Positions 1 to 13,758 of a stretch of DNA of 64,000 nucleotides are shown piece by piece. This DNA is from Zeus faber (lineage: Eukaryota; Chordata; Actinopteri; Zeiformes; Zeidae): positions 2,570,071-2,634,070 of the forward strand of contig CAUIJY010000068.1 in assembly GCA_960531495.1 (NCBI GenBank). Reading direction: 5' to 3'. Under the pieces are notes generated by a model. It did no database searches, was not told the origin of the DNA, and was given only the letters and a program-made list of their open reading frames with translations. How positions within the stretch are numbered: the stretch's first letter is position 1; every line of letters starts with the position of its first letter. The translations under genes were made by a program, and so were the position numbers.

Positions 1-3000
1 GCTGCTAAAGCGTTGTTTGTCAAACAGTTTTAGGCCCATACAACATGTATTTGTCGAGGTATGAGCATTTTCAGAACATTGGACGGTTTGCTTTCTAGCT
101 GAATTAGAGAAACACCGAACCATTGTCTCTTCAGAGGTGAATGATTCAGAATGCTGCAGTACAGCATATAAATTTAATTAAGATGATGAACTATTATGTG
201 CTTCTTAAGTGTTTCTCACAGATTTCTAGGCCCATCTAACATGTATTTGTGGAGTTATGATCATTTTCATCATTGTGTGCACATGTGGGAAAAAACGCAT
301 TTTCAGCCGATTTAAACGTCGAAAAGGGGAATTGGTTAAACGCTTTAGTCATTACTCTGTGTGACAGTGTCAGACAGTTTAAATACAATGGTGAACTAGT
401 ATATGATGCTAAAGTGTAGTTTGTCAACCAGTTTTAGGCCCATCTAACATGTATTTGTCGAGTTATGATCATTTTCATCATTATGTGTACATGTGGGAAA
501 AAACGCATTTTCAGCCGATTTAAACGTCGAAAAGGGGAATTGCTTAAACGCTTCAGTCATTACTCTGTGTGACAGTGTCAGACAGTTTAAATACAATGGT
601 GAACTAGTATATGCTGCTAAAGCGTTGTTTGTCAAACAGTTTTAGGCCCATAAAACATGTATTTGTCGAGGTATGAGCATTTTCATCATTATGTGCACAT
701 GTGGGAAAAAACGCATTTTCAGCCGATTTAAACGTCGAAAAGGGGAATTGCTCAAACGCTTCAGTCATTACTCTGTGTGACAGTGTCAGACAGTTTAAAT
801 ACAATGGTGAACTAGTATATGCTGCTAAAGTGTTGTTTGTCAACCAGTTTTAGGCCCATCTAACATGTATTTGTCGAGTTATGAACATTTTCATCATTAT
901 GTGTACATGTGGGAAAAAACGCATTTTCAGCCGATTTAAACGTCGAAAAGGGGAATTGCTTAAACGCTTCAGTCATTACTCTGTGTGACAGTGTCAGACA
1001 GTTTAAATACAATGGTGAACTAGTATATGCTGCTAAAGTGTTGTTTGTCAATCAGTTTTAGGCCCATCTAACATGTATTTGTCGAGTTATGATCATTTTC
1101 ATCATTATGTGCACATGTGGGAAAAAACGCATTTTCAGCCGATTTAAACGTCGAAAAGGGGAATTGCTTAAACGCTTCAGTCATTACTCTGTGTGACAGT
1201 GTCAGACAGTTTAAATACAATGGTGAACTAGTATATGCTGCTAAAGTGTTGTTTGTCAAACAGTTTTAGGCCCATGTAAAATGTATTTGTCGAGTTATGA
1301 TCATTTTCATCATTGTGTGCACATGTGGGAAAAAACGCATTTTCAGCCGATTTAAACGTCGAAAAGGGGAATTGCTTAAACGCTTCAGTCATTACTCTGT
1401 GTGACAGTGTCAGACAGTTTAAATACAATGGTGAACTAGTATATGCTGCTAAAGTGTTGTTTGTCAATCAGTTTTAGGCCCATCTAACATGTATTTGTCG
1501 AGTTATGATCATTTTCATCATTATGTGCACATGTGGGAAAAAACGCATTTTCAGCCGATTTAAACGTCGAAAAGGGGAATTGCTTAAACGCTTCAGTCAT
1601 TACTCTGTGTGACAGTGTCAGACAGTTTAAATACAATGGTGAACTAGTATATGCTGCTAAAGCGTTGTTTGTCAATCAGTTTTAGGCCCATCTAACATGT
1701 ATTTGTCGAGTTATGATCATTTTCATCATTATGTGCACATGTGGGAAAAAACGCATTTTCAGCCGATTTAAACGTCGAAAAGGGGAATTGGTTAAACGCT
1801 TTAGTCATTACTCTGTGTGACAGTGTCAGACAGTTTAAATACAATGGTGAACTAGTATATGCTGCTAAAGCGTTGTTTGTCAAACAGTTTTAGGCCAATA
1901 CAACATGTATTTGTTGAGGTATGAGCATTTTCAGAACATTGGACGGTTTGCTGTCTAGCTGAATTAGAGAAACACCGAACCATTGTCTCTTCAGAGGTGA
2001 ATGATTCAGAATGCTGCAGTACAGCATAGAAATTTAATTAATATGATGAACTATTATGTGCTTCCTAAGTTTTTCTCTCAGATTTCTATGCCCATCTAAC
2101 ATGTATTTGTGGAGTTAGGATCATTTTCATCATAGTGTGCACATGTGGGAAAAAACGCATTTTCAGCCGATTTAAACGTCGAAAAGGGGAATTGCTTAAA
2201 CGCTTCAGTCATTACTCTGTGTGACAGTGTCAGACAGTTTAAATACAATGGTGAACTAGTATATGCTGCTAAAGTGTTGTTTGTCAATCAGTTTTAGGCC
2301 CAAACAACATGTATTTGTCGAGGTATGAGCATTTTCAGAACATTGGACGGTTTGCTGTCTAGCTGAATTAGAGAAACACCGAACCATTGTCTCTTCAGAG
2401 GTGAATGATTCAGAATGCTGCAGTACAGCATTGCAATTTAATTAATATGATGAACTATTATGTGCTTCCTAAGTTTTTCTCTCAGATTTCTATGCCCATC
2501 TAACATGTATTTCTGGAGTTATGATCATTTTCAGAACTTGTGACGGTTTGCTGTCTAGCTGAATTAGAGAAACACCGAACCATTGTCTCTTCAGAGGTGA
2601 ATGATTCAGAATGCTGCAGTACAGCATTGAAATTTAATTAATATGATGAACTATTATGTGCTTCCTAAGTTTTTCTCAGAGATTTCTAGGCCCATCTAAC
2701 ATGTATTTGTGGAGTTATGATCATTTTCATCATTGTGTGCACATGTGGGAAAAAACGCATTTTCAGCCGATTTAAACGTCGAAAAGGGGAATTGCTTAAA
2801 CGCTTCAGTCATTACTCTGTGTGACAGTGTCAGACAGTTTAAATACAATGGTGAACTAGTATATGCTGCTAAAGCGTTGTTTGTCAAACAGTTTTAGGCC
2901 CATACAACATGTATTTGTCGAGGTATGAGCATTTTCAGAACATTGGACGGTTTGCTGTCTAGCTGAATTAGAGAAACACCGAACCATTGTCTCTTCAGAG

Positions 3001-4512
3001 GTGAATGATTCAGAATGCTGCAGTACAGCATTGAAATTTAATTAATATGATGAACTATTATGTGCTTCCTAAGTTTTTCTCAGAGATTTCTAGGCCCATC
3101 TAACATGTATTTGTGGAGTTATGATCATTTTCATCATTGTGTGCACATGTGGGAAAAAACGCATTTTCAGCCGATTTAAACGTCGAAAAGGGGAATTGGT
3201 TAAACGCTTTAGTCATTACTCTGTGTGACAGTGTCAGACAGTTTAAATACAATGGTGAACTAGTATATGCTGCTAAAGTGTAGTTTGTCAAACAGTTTTA
3301 GGCCCATGTAAAATGTATTTGTCGAGTTATGATCATTTTCATCATTATGTGCAAATGTGGGAAAAATGCATTTTCAGCCGATTTAAACGTCGAAAAGGGG
3401 AATTGGTTAAACGCTTCAGTCATTACTCTGTGTGACAGTGTCAGACAGTTTAAATACAATGGTGAACTAGAATATGCTGCTAAAGCGTTGTTTGTCAAAC
3501 AGTTTTAGGCCCATACAACATGTATTTGTCGAGGTATGAGCATTTTCAGAACATTGGACGGTTTGCTGTCTAGCTGAATTAGAGAAACACCGAACCATTG
3601 TCTCTTCAGAGGTGAATGATTCAGAATGCTGCAGTACAGCATTGAAATTTAATTAATATGATGAACTATTATGTGCTTCCTAAGTTTTTCTCTCAGATTT
3701 CTATGCCCATCTAACATGTTTTTCTGGAGTTATGATCATTTTCAGAACTTGTGACGGTTTGCTGTCTAGCTGAATTAGAGAAACACCGAACCGTTGTCTC
3801 TTCAGAGGTGAATGATTCAGAATGCTGCAGTACAGCATAGAAATTTAATTAATATGATGAACTATTATGTGCTTCTTAAGTGTTTCTCACAGATTTCTAG
3901 GCCCATCTAACATGTATTTGTGGAGTTATGATCATTTTCATCATTATGTGAACATGTGGGAAAAAACGCATTTTCAGCCGATTTAAACGTCGAAAAGGGG
4001 AATTGCTTAAACGCTTCAGTCATAACTCTGTGTGACAGTGTCAGACAGTTTAAATACAATGGTGAACTAGTATATGCTGCTAAAGCGTTGTTTGTCAAAA
4101 AGTTTTAGGCCCATTCAACATGTATTTGTCGAGGTATGAGCATTTTCAGAACATTGGACGGTTTGCTGTCTAGCTGAATTAGAGAAACACCGAACCATTG
4201 TCTCTTCAGAGGTGAATGATTCAGGATGCTGCAGTACAGCATAGAAATGTAATTAATATGATGAACTATTATGTCCTTCTTAAGTGTTTCTCACAGAGTT
4301 CTAGGCCCATCTAACATGTATTTGTGGAGTTATGATTATTTTCAGAACTTTTGACGGTTTGCTGTCTAGCTGAATTAGAGAAACACCGAACCAGATTAAC
4401 CAGGTTAAACGCTTCAGTCATTACTCTGTGTGAAAGTGTCAGACAGTTTAAATACAATGATGAACTAGTATGTGCTGCTAAAGTGTTGTTTGTCAAACAG
4501 TTTTAGTCCCAT
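1..4512 (+). repeat. A/B satellite array, forward arm
   Basis: Tandem satellite built from two monomers that share the segment around TTTTAGGCCCATCTAACATG. Monomer A is 208 bp and carries CCGATTTAAACGTCGAAAAG and the CTCTGTGTGACAGTGTCAG word. Monomer B is 196 bp and carries GACGGTTTGCTGTCTAGCTG, GAGAAACACCGAACC and ATGCTGCAGTACAGCAT. The order read from the sequence is roughly B, A x8, B, A, B, B, A, B, A, A, B, B, A, B, and finally a B/A chimera near 4390. Spacings of 208, 404 (A+B) and 600 (A+B+B) recur exactly. The array is cut by the left window edge. Each A monomer has an open minus frame of about 63 codons, but 208 is not a multiple of 3, so frames do not connect; I treat this as non-coding satellite DNA. 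Confidence 0.95.
4390..4512 (+). repeat. Chimeric B/A monomer at the array edge
   Basis: The last monomer of the forward arm starts as B (GAGAAACACCGAACC) and switches near 4392 to the GGTTAAACGCTTCAGTCATT part of A. It then runs to TGTATTTGTCGAG, where the different minisatellite begins. Such hybrids usually arise by unequal exchange or replication slippage between related monomers. They are commonest at array edges, where homogenisation is weakest. Confidence 0.7.
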
Positions 4513-6105
4513 ACAACATGTATTTGTCGAGTCGAAAAACTTCAAAATATACAACGCCGAAAAATATCACAAATACTTCAAAATTTACAACCCAGATAAA
4601 TATCCCAAAAACGACATACGGAAAATGTCGAAAAACCTCAAAATACACAACGCCAAAAAATGTCCCAAAAACGTCAAAATATACAACCCAGGTAATATCC
4701 CAAAAACGATATAAAACTATGTCGAAAAACGTCAAAATATACAACGCCAAAAAATATCCCAGAAACTACATAATACTATGTCGAAAAAAGTCAAAATATA
4801 CAACGCCAAATATGTCCCAAAAACGTCAAATATACAACCCAGAGAAATATCCCAAAAACGACATAATACTATGTCGAAAAATGTCAAAATATACAACACG
4901 AAAAAATTTCCCAAAAACGACATAATACTATGTCGAAAAACGTCAAAATATACCACGTCGAAAAATATCACAATAACGTAAAAATTTACAACCCAGATAA
5001 ATATCCCAAAAACGACATACGGAAAATGTCGAAAAACGTCAAAATACACAACGCCAAAAAATGTCCCAAAAACGTCAAAATATACAACCCAGGTAATATC
5101 CCAAAAACGATATAAAACTATGTCGAAAAACGTCAAAATATACAACGCCAAAATATATCCCAGAAACTACATAATACTATGTCGAAAAAAGTCAAAATAT
5201 ACAACGCCATATATGTCCCAAAAACGTCAAAATATACAACCCAGAGAAATATCCCAAAAACGACATAATACTATGTCGAAAAACGTCAAAATATACAACA
5301 CGAAAAAATTTCCCAAAAACGACATAATACTATGTCGAAAAACGTCAAAATATACCACGTCGAAAAATATCACAATAACGTAAAAATATACAACCCAGAT
5401 AAATATTCCAAAAACGACATACTTGTTACGTCGAAAAAAGTCAAAATATACAATGCCAAAATATGTCCAAAGACGTCAAAATATACAACCCAGATAAATA
5501 TCCCAAGAACGACATACTTGTTACGTCGAAAAAAGGCAAAATATACAACACCAAAAAATATCCCAAAAACTACATAATACTATGTCGAAGAACGTCAAAA
5601 TATACAACACCAAAAAATATCCCAAAAACGACATAATACTATGTCGAAAAACGTCAAAATATACCACGTCGAAAAATATCACAATAACGTAAAAATATAC
5701 AACCCAGATAAATATTCCAAAAACGACATACTTGTTACGTCGAAAAAAGTCAAAATATACAATGCCAAAATATGTCCAAAGACGTCAAAATATACAACCC
5801 AGATAAATATCCCAAGAACGACATACTTGTTACGTCGAAAAAAGGCAAAATATACAACACCAAAAAATATCCCAAAAACTACATAATACTATGTCGAAAA
5901 ACGTCAAAATATACAACGCCAAAATATGTCCCAAAAACGTCAAAATATACAACCCAGATAAATATCCCAAAAACAATATATTACTATGTCGAAAAACGTC
6001 AAAAAATACAACGCCAAAAAATATCCCAAAAACTACATAATACTATGTCGAAGAACGTCAAAATATACAACACCAAAAAATATCCCAAAAACTACATAAT
6101 TCCTA
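4513..6105 (+). repeat. 59-bp-based AT-rich minisatellite with 402-bp and 309-bp higher-order units
   Basis: A tandem array of variants of a 59-bp unit. It contains GTCGAAAAACGTCAAAATAT, CAACGCC, ATATCCCAAAAACGACATA and an ATACTATG linker. Longer variants insert CAACCCAGATAAATAT. A marker sub-unit with TATACCACGTCGAAAAATAT occurs at about 4940, 5342 and 5651, which gives higher-order periods of 402 and 309 bp. The open frames of up to 139 codons on both strands reflect the low-complexity repeat and look non-coding. The array lies exactly between the two inverted arms of the A/B satellite. Confidence 0.9.
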
Positions 6106-8982
6106 TCTGTCACTGTCACACAGAATAATGACTGTAGCTTTTAACCAATTCGCCTTTTCGACGTTTAAATCGGCTGAAAATGCATTTTTTCCCACATGTG
6201 CACACTATGATGAAAATGATCATAACTCCACAAGTACATGTTAGATGGGCCTAAAACTCTGTGAGAAACACTTAAGAAGCACATAATAGTTCCTCATATT
6301 AGATTTCAATGGTGTACGGCAGCATTCTGAATCATTCACCTATAAAGAGACAAAGGTTCGGTGTTTCTCTAATTCAGCTAGACCGCAAATCGTCCAAAGT
6401 TCTGAAAATGATCATAACTCGAAAAATACATTTTATATGGGCCTAAAACTGTTTGACCAACAACACTTTAGCAGCATATACTAGTTCATCATTGTATTTA
6501 AACTGTCTGTCACTGTCACACAGAGTAATGACTGTAGCTTATAACCAATTCGCCTTTTCGACGTTTAAATCGGCTGAAAATGCGTTTTTTCCCACATGTG
6601 CACACTATGATGAAAATGATCATAACTCCACAAATACATTTTATTTGGGCCTAAAACTGTTTGACAAACAACACTTTAGCAGCAAATACTAGTTCGCCAT
6701 TGTATTTAAACTGTCTGACACTGTCACACAGAGTAATGACTGAAGTGTTTAACCAATTTGCCTTTTCCACGTTTAAATCGGCTGAAAATGCGTTTTTTCC
6801 CACATGTGCACACTATGATGAAAATGATCAAACCTCGACAAATACATTTTAAATGGGCCTAAAACTGTTTGACATACAACACTTTAGCAGCACATACTAG
6901 TTATTCATTGTATTTAAACTGTCTGACACTGTCACACAGAGTAATGACTGAAGCTTTTAACCAAATCGCCTTTTCGACGTTTAAATCGGCAGAAAATGCG
7001 TATTTTCCCACATGTGCACACTATGATAAAAATGATCAAACCTCGACAAATACATTTTAAATGGGCCTAAAACTGTTTGACATTCAACACTTTAGCAGCA
7101 CATACTAGTTATTCATTGTATTTAAACTCTCTGACACTGTCACACAGAGTAATGACTGAAGTGTTTAACCAATTCGCCTTTTCGACGTTTAAATCGGCTG
7201 AAAATGCGTATTTTCCCACATGTGCACACTATGATCAAAATGATCAAACCTCGACAAATACATTTTAAATGTGCCTAAAACTGTTTGACATACAACACTT
7301 TAGCAGCACATACTAGTTATTCATTGTATTTAAACTGTCTGACACTGTCACACAGAGTAATGACTGAAGCTTTTAACCAAATCGCCTTTTCGACGTTTAA
7401 ATCGGCTGAAAACGCATTTTTTCCCCACATGTGCACACTATGATGAAAATTATCATTACTCCACAAAAACATGTTAGATGGGTCTAGAAGTCTGTGAGAA
7501 ACACTTAAGAAGCACATAATAGTTCATCATATTAATCAAATTTCTATGCTGTACTGCAGCATTCTGAACCATTCACCTTTGATGAGACAATGGTTCGGTG
7601 TTTCTGTAATTCAGCTAGACAGCAAACCGTTCAATGTTCTGAAAATGCTCATAACTCGACAAATACATGTTGTATGGAACTGAAACTGTTTGACAAACGA
7701 CACTTTAGCAGCACAGACTAGTTCATCATATTAATTACATGTATATGCTGTACTGCAGCATTCTGAATCATTTACCTCTGAAGAGACAATGGTTCGGCGT
7801 TTCTTTAATTCAGCTAGACAACAAACCGTCCAAAGTTCTGAAAATGATCATAACTCCACAAATACATGTTAGATGGGCCTAAAACTCTGTGAGAAACACT
7901 TATGGAGCACATAATTGTTCATCATATTAATTAATTTTTTTTGTACTGCAGCATTCTTAATCATTCACCTCTGAAGAGACAATGGTTCGGTGTTTCTCTA
8001 ATTCAGCTAGACAGCAAACCATCCAAAGTTCTGAAAATGCTCATAACTCGACAAATACATGTTGTATGGGACTAAAACTGTTTGGCAAATAACACTTTAG
8101 CAGCACATACTAGTTCATCATTGTATTTAAACTGTCTGACACTGTCACACAGAGTAATGACTGAAGCTTTTAACCAATTCGCCTTTTCGACGTTTAAATC
8201 GGCTGAAAATGCGTCTTTTCCCACATGTGCACACTATGATGAAAATGATCATAACTCCACAAATACATGTTAGATCGGCCTAAAACTCTGTGAGAAACAC
8301 TTAAGAAGCACAGACTAGTTCATCTTATTTATTAAATTTCTATGCTGTACTGCAGCATTCTGAATCATTCACCTCTGAAGAGACAATGGGTCGGTGTTTC
8401 TCTAATTCAGTTAGACAGCAAACCGTCCAAAGTTCTGAAAATTATCATAACTCGAAAAATTCATGTTAGATGGGTCTAAAACTCTGTGAGAAACACTTAT
8501 GGACCACATAATAGTTCATCATATTAATCAAATTTCTATGCTGTACTGCAGCATTCTGAACCATTCACCTTTGATGAGACAATGGTTCAGTGTTTCTCTA
8601 ATTCAGCTTGAAAGCAAACCGTTCAAAGTTCTGAAACTGCTCATAACTCGACAAATAGATGTTGTATGGGACTAAAACTGTTTGACAAACAACACTTTAG
8701 CAGCACAGACTAGTTCATCATATTAATTACATTGCTGTACTGCAGCATTCTGAATCATTCACCTCTGAAGAGACAATGGTTCGGTGTTTCTCTAATTAAG
8801 CTAGACAGCAAACCGTCCACAGTTCTGAAAATGATCATAACTCCACAGATACATGTTAGATGGTTCTAGAACTCTGTGAGAAAAAACTTAAGAAGCACAT
8901 AATAGTTCATCAAATTAATCAAATTTCTATGCTGTACTGCACCATTCTGAATCATTCACCTTTGATGAGACAATGGTTCGGT
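6106..8982 (-). repeat. A/B satellite array, inverted arm
   Basis: The same A/B satellite as at the left edge, in reverse complement. Recognisable words are CTGTCACTGTCACACAGA, TTCGACGTTTAAATCGGCTG and CCCACATGTGCACACTATGA (A), and ATGCTGTACTGCAGCATTCT and GGTTCGGTGTTTCTCTAATT (B). The first part is mainly A monomers at 208-bp spacing (about 6453 to 7520). The second part is mainly B monomers with occasional A (about 8082-8273). Monomers here are more diverged from each other than in the forward arm, so this arm is less recently homogenised. It ends inside a B monomer after GGTTCGGT, where the GAAA/GATT array begins. Confidence 0.93.
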
Positions 8983-10388
8983 ATTGAAAGAAAGATTGAA
9001 TGATTGAAAGAAATGTAGATTGAAATAAAGAATGAAAGAAAGATTTGAAGTAAGAATGAAATATTGAAAGAAAGATTTTAGGAAAGGTTGAAAGATTGAA
9101 AGAAAGATTGAAAGATTGAAAGAAATATTGAAAGAAAGAGAATTTGAAAGTAAGAAAGATTGAAAGTAATAAAGATTGAAAGAAAGAATAAAAGAAAAAT
9201 TGAAAGATTGAAAGATTGAAAGATTAAAAGAAAGATTGAAAGAAAGATTTAAAGAAAATTGAAAGACTGAAAGTTAGAATGAAAGAAAGATTGAAAGTTT
9301 GAAAGAAAGAATGAAAGAATTAAAGAAAGATTGAAAGAAACATTGAAAGAAAGAATGAAAGATTGAAAGAAAGAATGAAAGAATGAAAGAAATACTGAAA
9401 GAAAGAAAGATTGAAAGTAAGAACGATTGAAAGAAAGATTTATTGAAAGATTGAAAGACTGAAAGAAAGAATGAAAGATTGAAAGAAATATTGAAAGAAA
9501 GAGAGATTGAAAGATTAAAAGATTGAAAGAAAGATTGAAAGTAATAAAGATTGAAAGAAAGAATGGAGGGATAATTGAAAGATTGAAAGAAAAAATCAAA
9601 GAATTAAAGAAAGATTGAAAGAAAGATTGAAAGATTGAAAGAAAGAAAGATTGAAAGAAAGAATGAAAGAAAGACTGTAAGAAAGAATGAAAGTAAGAAA
9701 GAAATATTGAAAGATTGAAAGAAATATTGAAAGAAAAAAAGATTGAAAGTAAGAACGATTGAAAGAAAGATTGAAAGAAAGACTGAAAGCTTGAAAGAAA
9801 AAATGAAAGAAAGATTTTAAGAAAGGTTGAAAGACTGAAGGAAAGAATGAAAGATTGAAAGAAAGAATGAAAGAAAAAATGAAAGAATGATAGAAAGATT
9901 GAAAGATTGAAAGAAAGATTGAATGTTTGAAAGAAAGATTGAAAGTATTAAAGATCGAAAGAAATATTGAAAGAAAGAGAGATTGAAAGATTAAAAGATT
10001 GAAAGAAAGATTGAAAGTGATGAAGTTTGAAAGAAAGAATGAAGGAAAAACTGAACGATTGAAAGACTGAAAGAATGAATGAAAGAAAGATTGAAAGGTT
10101 GAATGAAAAAATGAAAAACTTAAAGAAAGATTGAAAGAAATATTGAAAGATAGATTGAAAGATTGAAAGAAAGAAAGATTGAACGAAAGAATGAAAGAAA
10201 GATTGTAAGAAAGAATGAAAGTAAGAAAGAAAGATTGAAAGATTGAAAGAAATATTGAAAGAAAGAAAGATTGAAAATAAGAAAGATTGAAAGAAAGATT
10301 GAAAGTAATAAAGATTGAAAGAAATAACAAAAGAAAGATTGAACGATTGGAAGAAATATTGAAAGATAGAAAAATTTAAAGTAAGAAA

Positions 10389-11690
10389 GATTGAAAGTAA
10401 TAAAGATTGAAAGAAATAACAAAAGAAAGATTGAAAGAAAGAATGAAAGAAAGATTGAACGATTGGAAGAAATATTGAAAGATAGAAAAATTTAAAGTAA
10501 GAAAGATTGAAAGAAAGAATGAAAGAAAGATTGAAAGTATTGAAGATCTAAATAAATATTTAAAGAAAGATTGAAAGATTGAAAGAAAGAATGAAATAAC
10601 GATTGAAAGAAAGAATGAAAGAATGAAAGAAAAATTGAAAGATTGAAAGAAATATTGAAAGAAAGAGAGATTGAAAGATTAAAAGATTGAAAGAAAGATT
10701 GAAAGTGATGAAGTTTGATAGAAAGAATGAAGGAAAAACTGAAAGATTGAAAGACTGAAAGAATGAATGAAAGAAAGATTGAAAGATTGAATGAAAAAAT
10801 GAAAAACTTAAAGAAAGATTGAAAGAAATATTGAAAGATTGATTGAAAGATTGAAAGAAAGAAAGATTGAAAGAAAGAATGAAAGAAAGATTGTAAGAAA
10901 GAATGAAAGTAAGAAAGAAAGATTGAAAGATTGAAAGAAATATTGAAAGAAAGAAAAATTGAAACTAAGAATGATTGAAAGAAAGATTGAAAGAAAGATT
11001 GAAAGCTTGAAAGAAAGATTGAAAGAAAGATTTTAAGAAAGGTTGAAAGACTGAAAGAAAGAATGAAAGATTGAAAGAAAGAATGAAAGAACGATTGAAA
11101 GAAAGAATGAAAGAATGAAAGAAATATTGAAAGATTGAAAGAAATATTGAAAGAAAGAGAGAATGAAAATAAGAAAGATTGAAAGAAAGATTGAAAGTAA
11201 TAAAGATTGAAAGAAAGAATGAAAGAAAAATTGAAAGATTGATCGATTGAAAGAAAGATTGAAAGAAAGATTTAAAGAAAGATTGAAAGACTGAAAGAAA
11301 GAATGAATAAAAGAATTAAAGAAAGATTGAAGGTTTGAAAGATTGAAAGAAAGATTGAAAGAAAGATTGAAAAAAAGATTGAAAAAAGAAAAACTGAAAG
11401 AAAGATTGAAAGAAATATTGAAAGACTGAAGGAAAGAATGAAAGAAAGATGGAAAGAAAGATTGAAAGAAAGAAAGATTTAAAGTAAGAAAGATTGAAAG
11501 AAATATTGAAAGAAAGATTGAAAGAAAGATTGAAAGATTGAAAGATTGAAAGAAAGAATGAAAGAAAGATTGAAAGATTGAAAGAAAGATTGAAAGTTTG
11601 AAAGAAATATTGAAAGACTGAAAGAAAGATTGCAAGAAAGATTGAAAAAAAGAAAGATTTAAAGATAGAATAAAAGAAAGATTGAAAGAA
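10389..11690 (+). repeat. Higher-order block of the tetramer array, copy 1
   Basis: This segment recurs almost exactly 3,370 bases downstream (about 13759-15058). Shared rare words make the match clear: AGTATTGAAGATCTAAATAA (10539 and 13909), GATTGATCGATTGAAAG (about 11238 and 14608), and a shared run of AAAACTTAAAG variants. After the second marker the two copies differ by 12 bases, one unit of the lattice, and then stay aligned. Confidence 0.85.
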
Positions 11691-13758
11691 AGATTGAAAG
11701 AAAGAATGAAAGAAAGATTGAAAGAAAGAATGAAAGAAAGATTGAAAAAAAGATTGAAAAAAAGATTGAAAAAAAGAAAGATTGAAAGAAAGATTGAAAG
11801 AAAGATTGAAAGATTGAAAGAAAGAATGAAAGAAAGATTGAAAGATTGAAAGAAAGAATGAAAGAAAGATTGAAAAAAAGATTGAAAAAAAGAAAGATTG
11901 AAAGAAAGATTGAAAAAAGAAAGAAAGATTGAAAGATTGAAAGAAATATTGAAAGACAGAAAGATTGAAAGAAATAATGAAAGAACGATTGAAAGATTAA
12001 AAGAAAGAATGAAAGAATGAAAGAAAGATTGAAAGATTGAAAGATTAAACAATTGAAAGAAAGATTGCAAGAAAGATTGAAAAAAGAAAGATTGAAAGAA
12101 AGAATGAAAGAAAGATTGAAAGAAAGATTGAAAGAAAGAATGAAAGAAAGATTGAAAGATTGAAAGAAAGATTGAAAAAAAGATTGAAAGACCGAAAGAA
12201 AGAATGAAAGATAAAACAATTGAAAGAAAGATTGCAAAAAAGATTGAAAAAACAAACATTTAAATAAAGAATGAAAGAAAGATTGAAAGATTGGAAGAAA
12301 TATTGAAAGATAGAAAAAGTGAAAGAAAGAAAGATTGAAAGAAAGAATTAAAGAAAGATTGAAAGATTGAAAGGAAGAATGAAAGAAAGATTGAAAGATT
12401 GAAATATTGAAAGAAAGAATGAAAGAAAGATTGAAAGATTGAAAGATTGAAATAAAGATTGAAAGTTTGAAAGAAAGATTGAAAGAAAGATTTAAAGAAA
12501 GAAAGTTTGAAATATTGAAATAAAGATTGAAAGTTTGAAAGAAAGATTGAAAGAAAGATTTAAAGAAAGAAAGATTGAAAGTAAGAAAGATTGAAAGAAA
12601 TATTCAAAGAAAGATTGAAAGATTGAAAGAAAGAATGAAAGAAAGAATGAAAGAAAGAATGAAAGAAAGAATGAAAGAAAGATTGAAAGAAAGATTGAAA
12701 GTAATAAAGATTGAAAGAAAGAATGAAAGAAAGATTGAAAGATTGAAATATTGAAAGAAAGAATGAAAGAAAGATTGAAAGATTGAAAGAAAGATTGAAA
12801 AAAAGATTGAAAGACTGAAAGAAAGAATGAAAGAAAGATTGAAAGAAAGATTTAAAGGAGGATTGAAAGATTGAAATATTGATAGAAAGATTGAAAGAAA
12901 GATTGATTGAAAGAAAGATATAAAGAATGAAAGACTTAAAGAAAGATTGAAAGACTAAAAGTAAGAATGAAAAAAAAGAATGAAAGAAAGATTGAAAAAA
13001 AGAAAGATTGAAAGAAAGAAAGATTTATAGAAAGAATGAAAGAACGATTGAAAAAAGAAAGAAAGATTGAAAGAAAGATTGAAAGAAAGATTGAAAGAAA
13101 GAAAGATTGAAAGAAATATTGAAAGATTGAAAGAAAGAATGAAAGAAAGATTGAAAAAAAGATTGAAAAAAAGAAAGACTGAAAGAAAGATTGAAAGAAA
13201 AATTGAAAGATTGAAAGAAAGAAAGATTGAAAGATTGAAAGAAAGAATGAAAGAAAGATTGAAAAAAAGATTGAAAAAAAGATTGAAAAAAAGAAAGATT
13301 GAAAGAAAGATTGAAAGAAAGATTGAAAGATTGAAAGAAAGAATGAAAGAAAGATTGAAAAAAAGATTGAAAAAAAGAAAGATTGAAAGAAAGATTGAAA
13401 AAAGAAAGAAAGACAGAAAGATTGAAAGAAATAATGAAAGAAAGATTGAAAGATTAAAAGAAAGAATGAAAGAAAGATTGAAAGATTGAAAGATTAAACA
13501 ATTGAAAGAAAGATTGCAAGAAAGATTGAAAAAAGAAAGATTGAAAGAAAGAATGAAAGAAAGATTGAAAGAAAGATTGAAAGAAAGTTTGAAAGAAATA
13601 ATGAAAGAAAGATTGAACGATTGGAAGAAATATTGAAAGATAGAAAAAGTGAAAGAAAGAAGGATTGAAAGAAAGAATTAAAGAAAGATTGAAAGATTGA
13701 AAGAAAGAATGAAAGAAAGATTGAAAGATTGAGATATTGAAAGAAAGAATGAAAGAAA

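Noticed and set aside
236-4496. A conserved 63-codon minus frame (MTNNTLAAYTSSPLYLN type) in nearly every A monomer
   Set aside because: It persists because monomers are nearly identical. The 208-bp period is not a multiple of 3, there is no promoter or splice context, and the same frame is present in the inverted arm.
268-4512. A CENP-B box in satellite A (TTTCGACGTTTAAATCGGC)
   Set aside because: It begins like the TTCG core but lacks the required A and CGGG positions.
4493-6128. Lys/Tyr/Asn-rich frames of 60-139 codons in the minisatellite
   Set aside because: Low-complexity tandem sequence is open in several frames on both strands; there is no motif and no start context.
1-8982. A CRISPR-like array of direct repeats
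   Set aside because: Units are contiguous satellite monomers with no unique spacers, in a eukaryotic genome.
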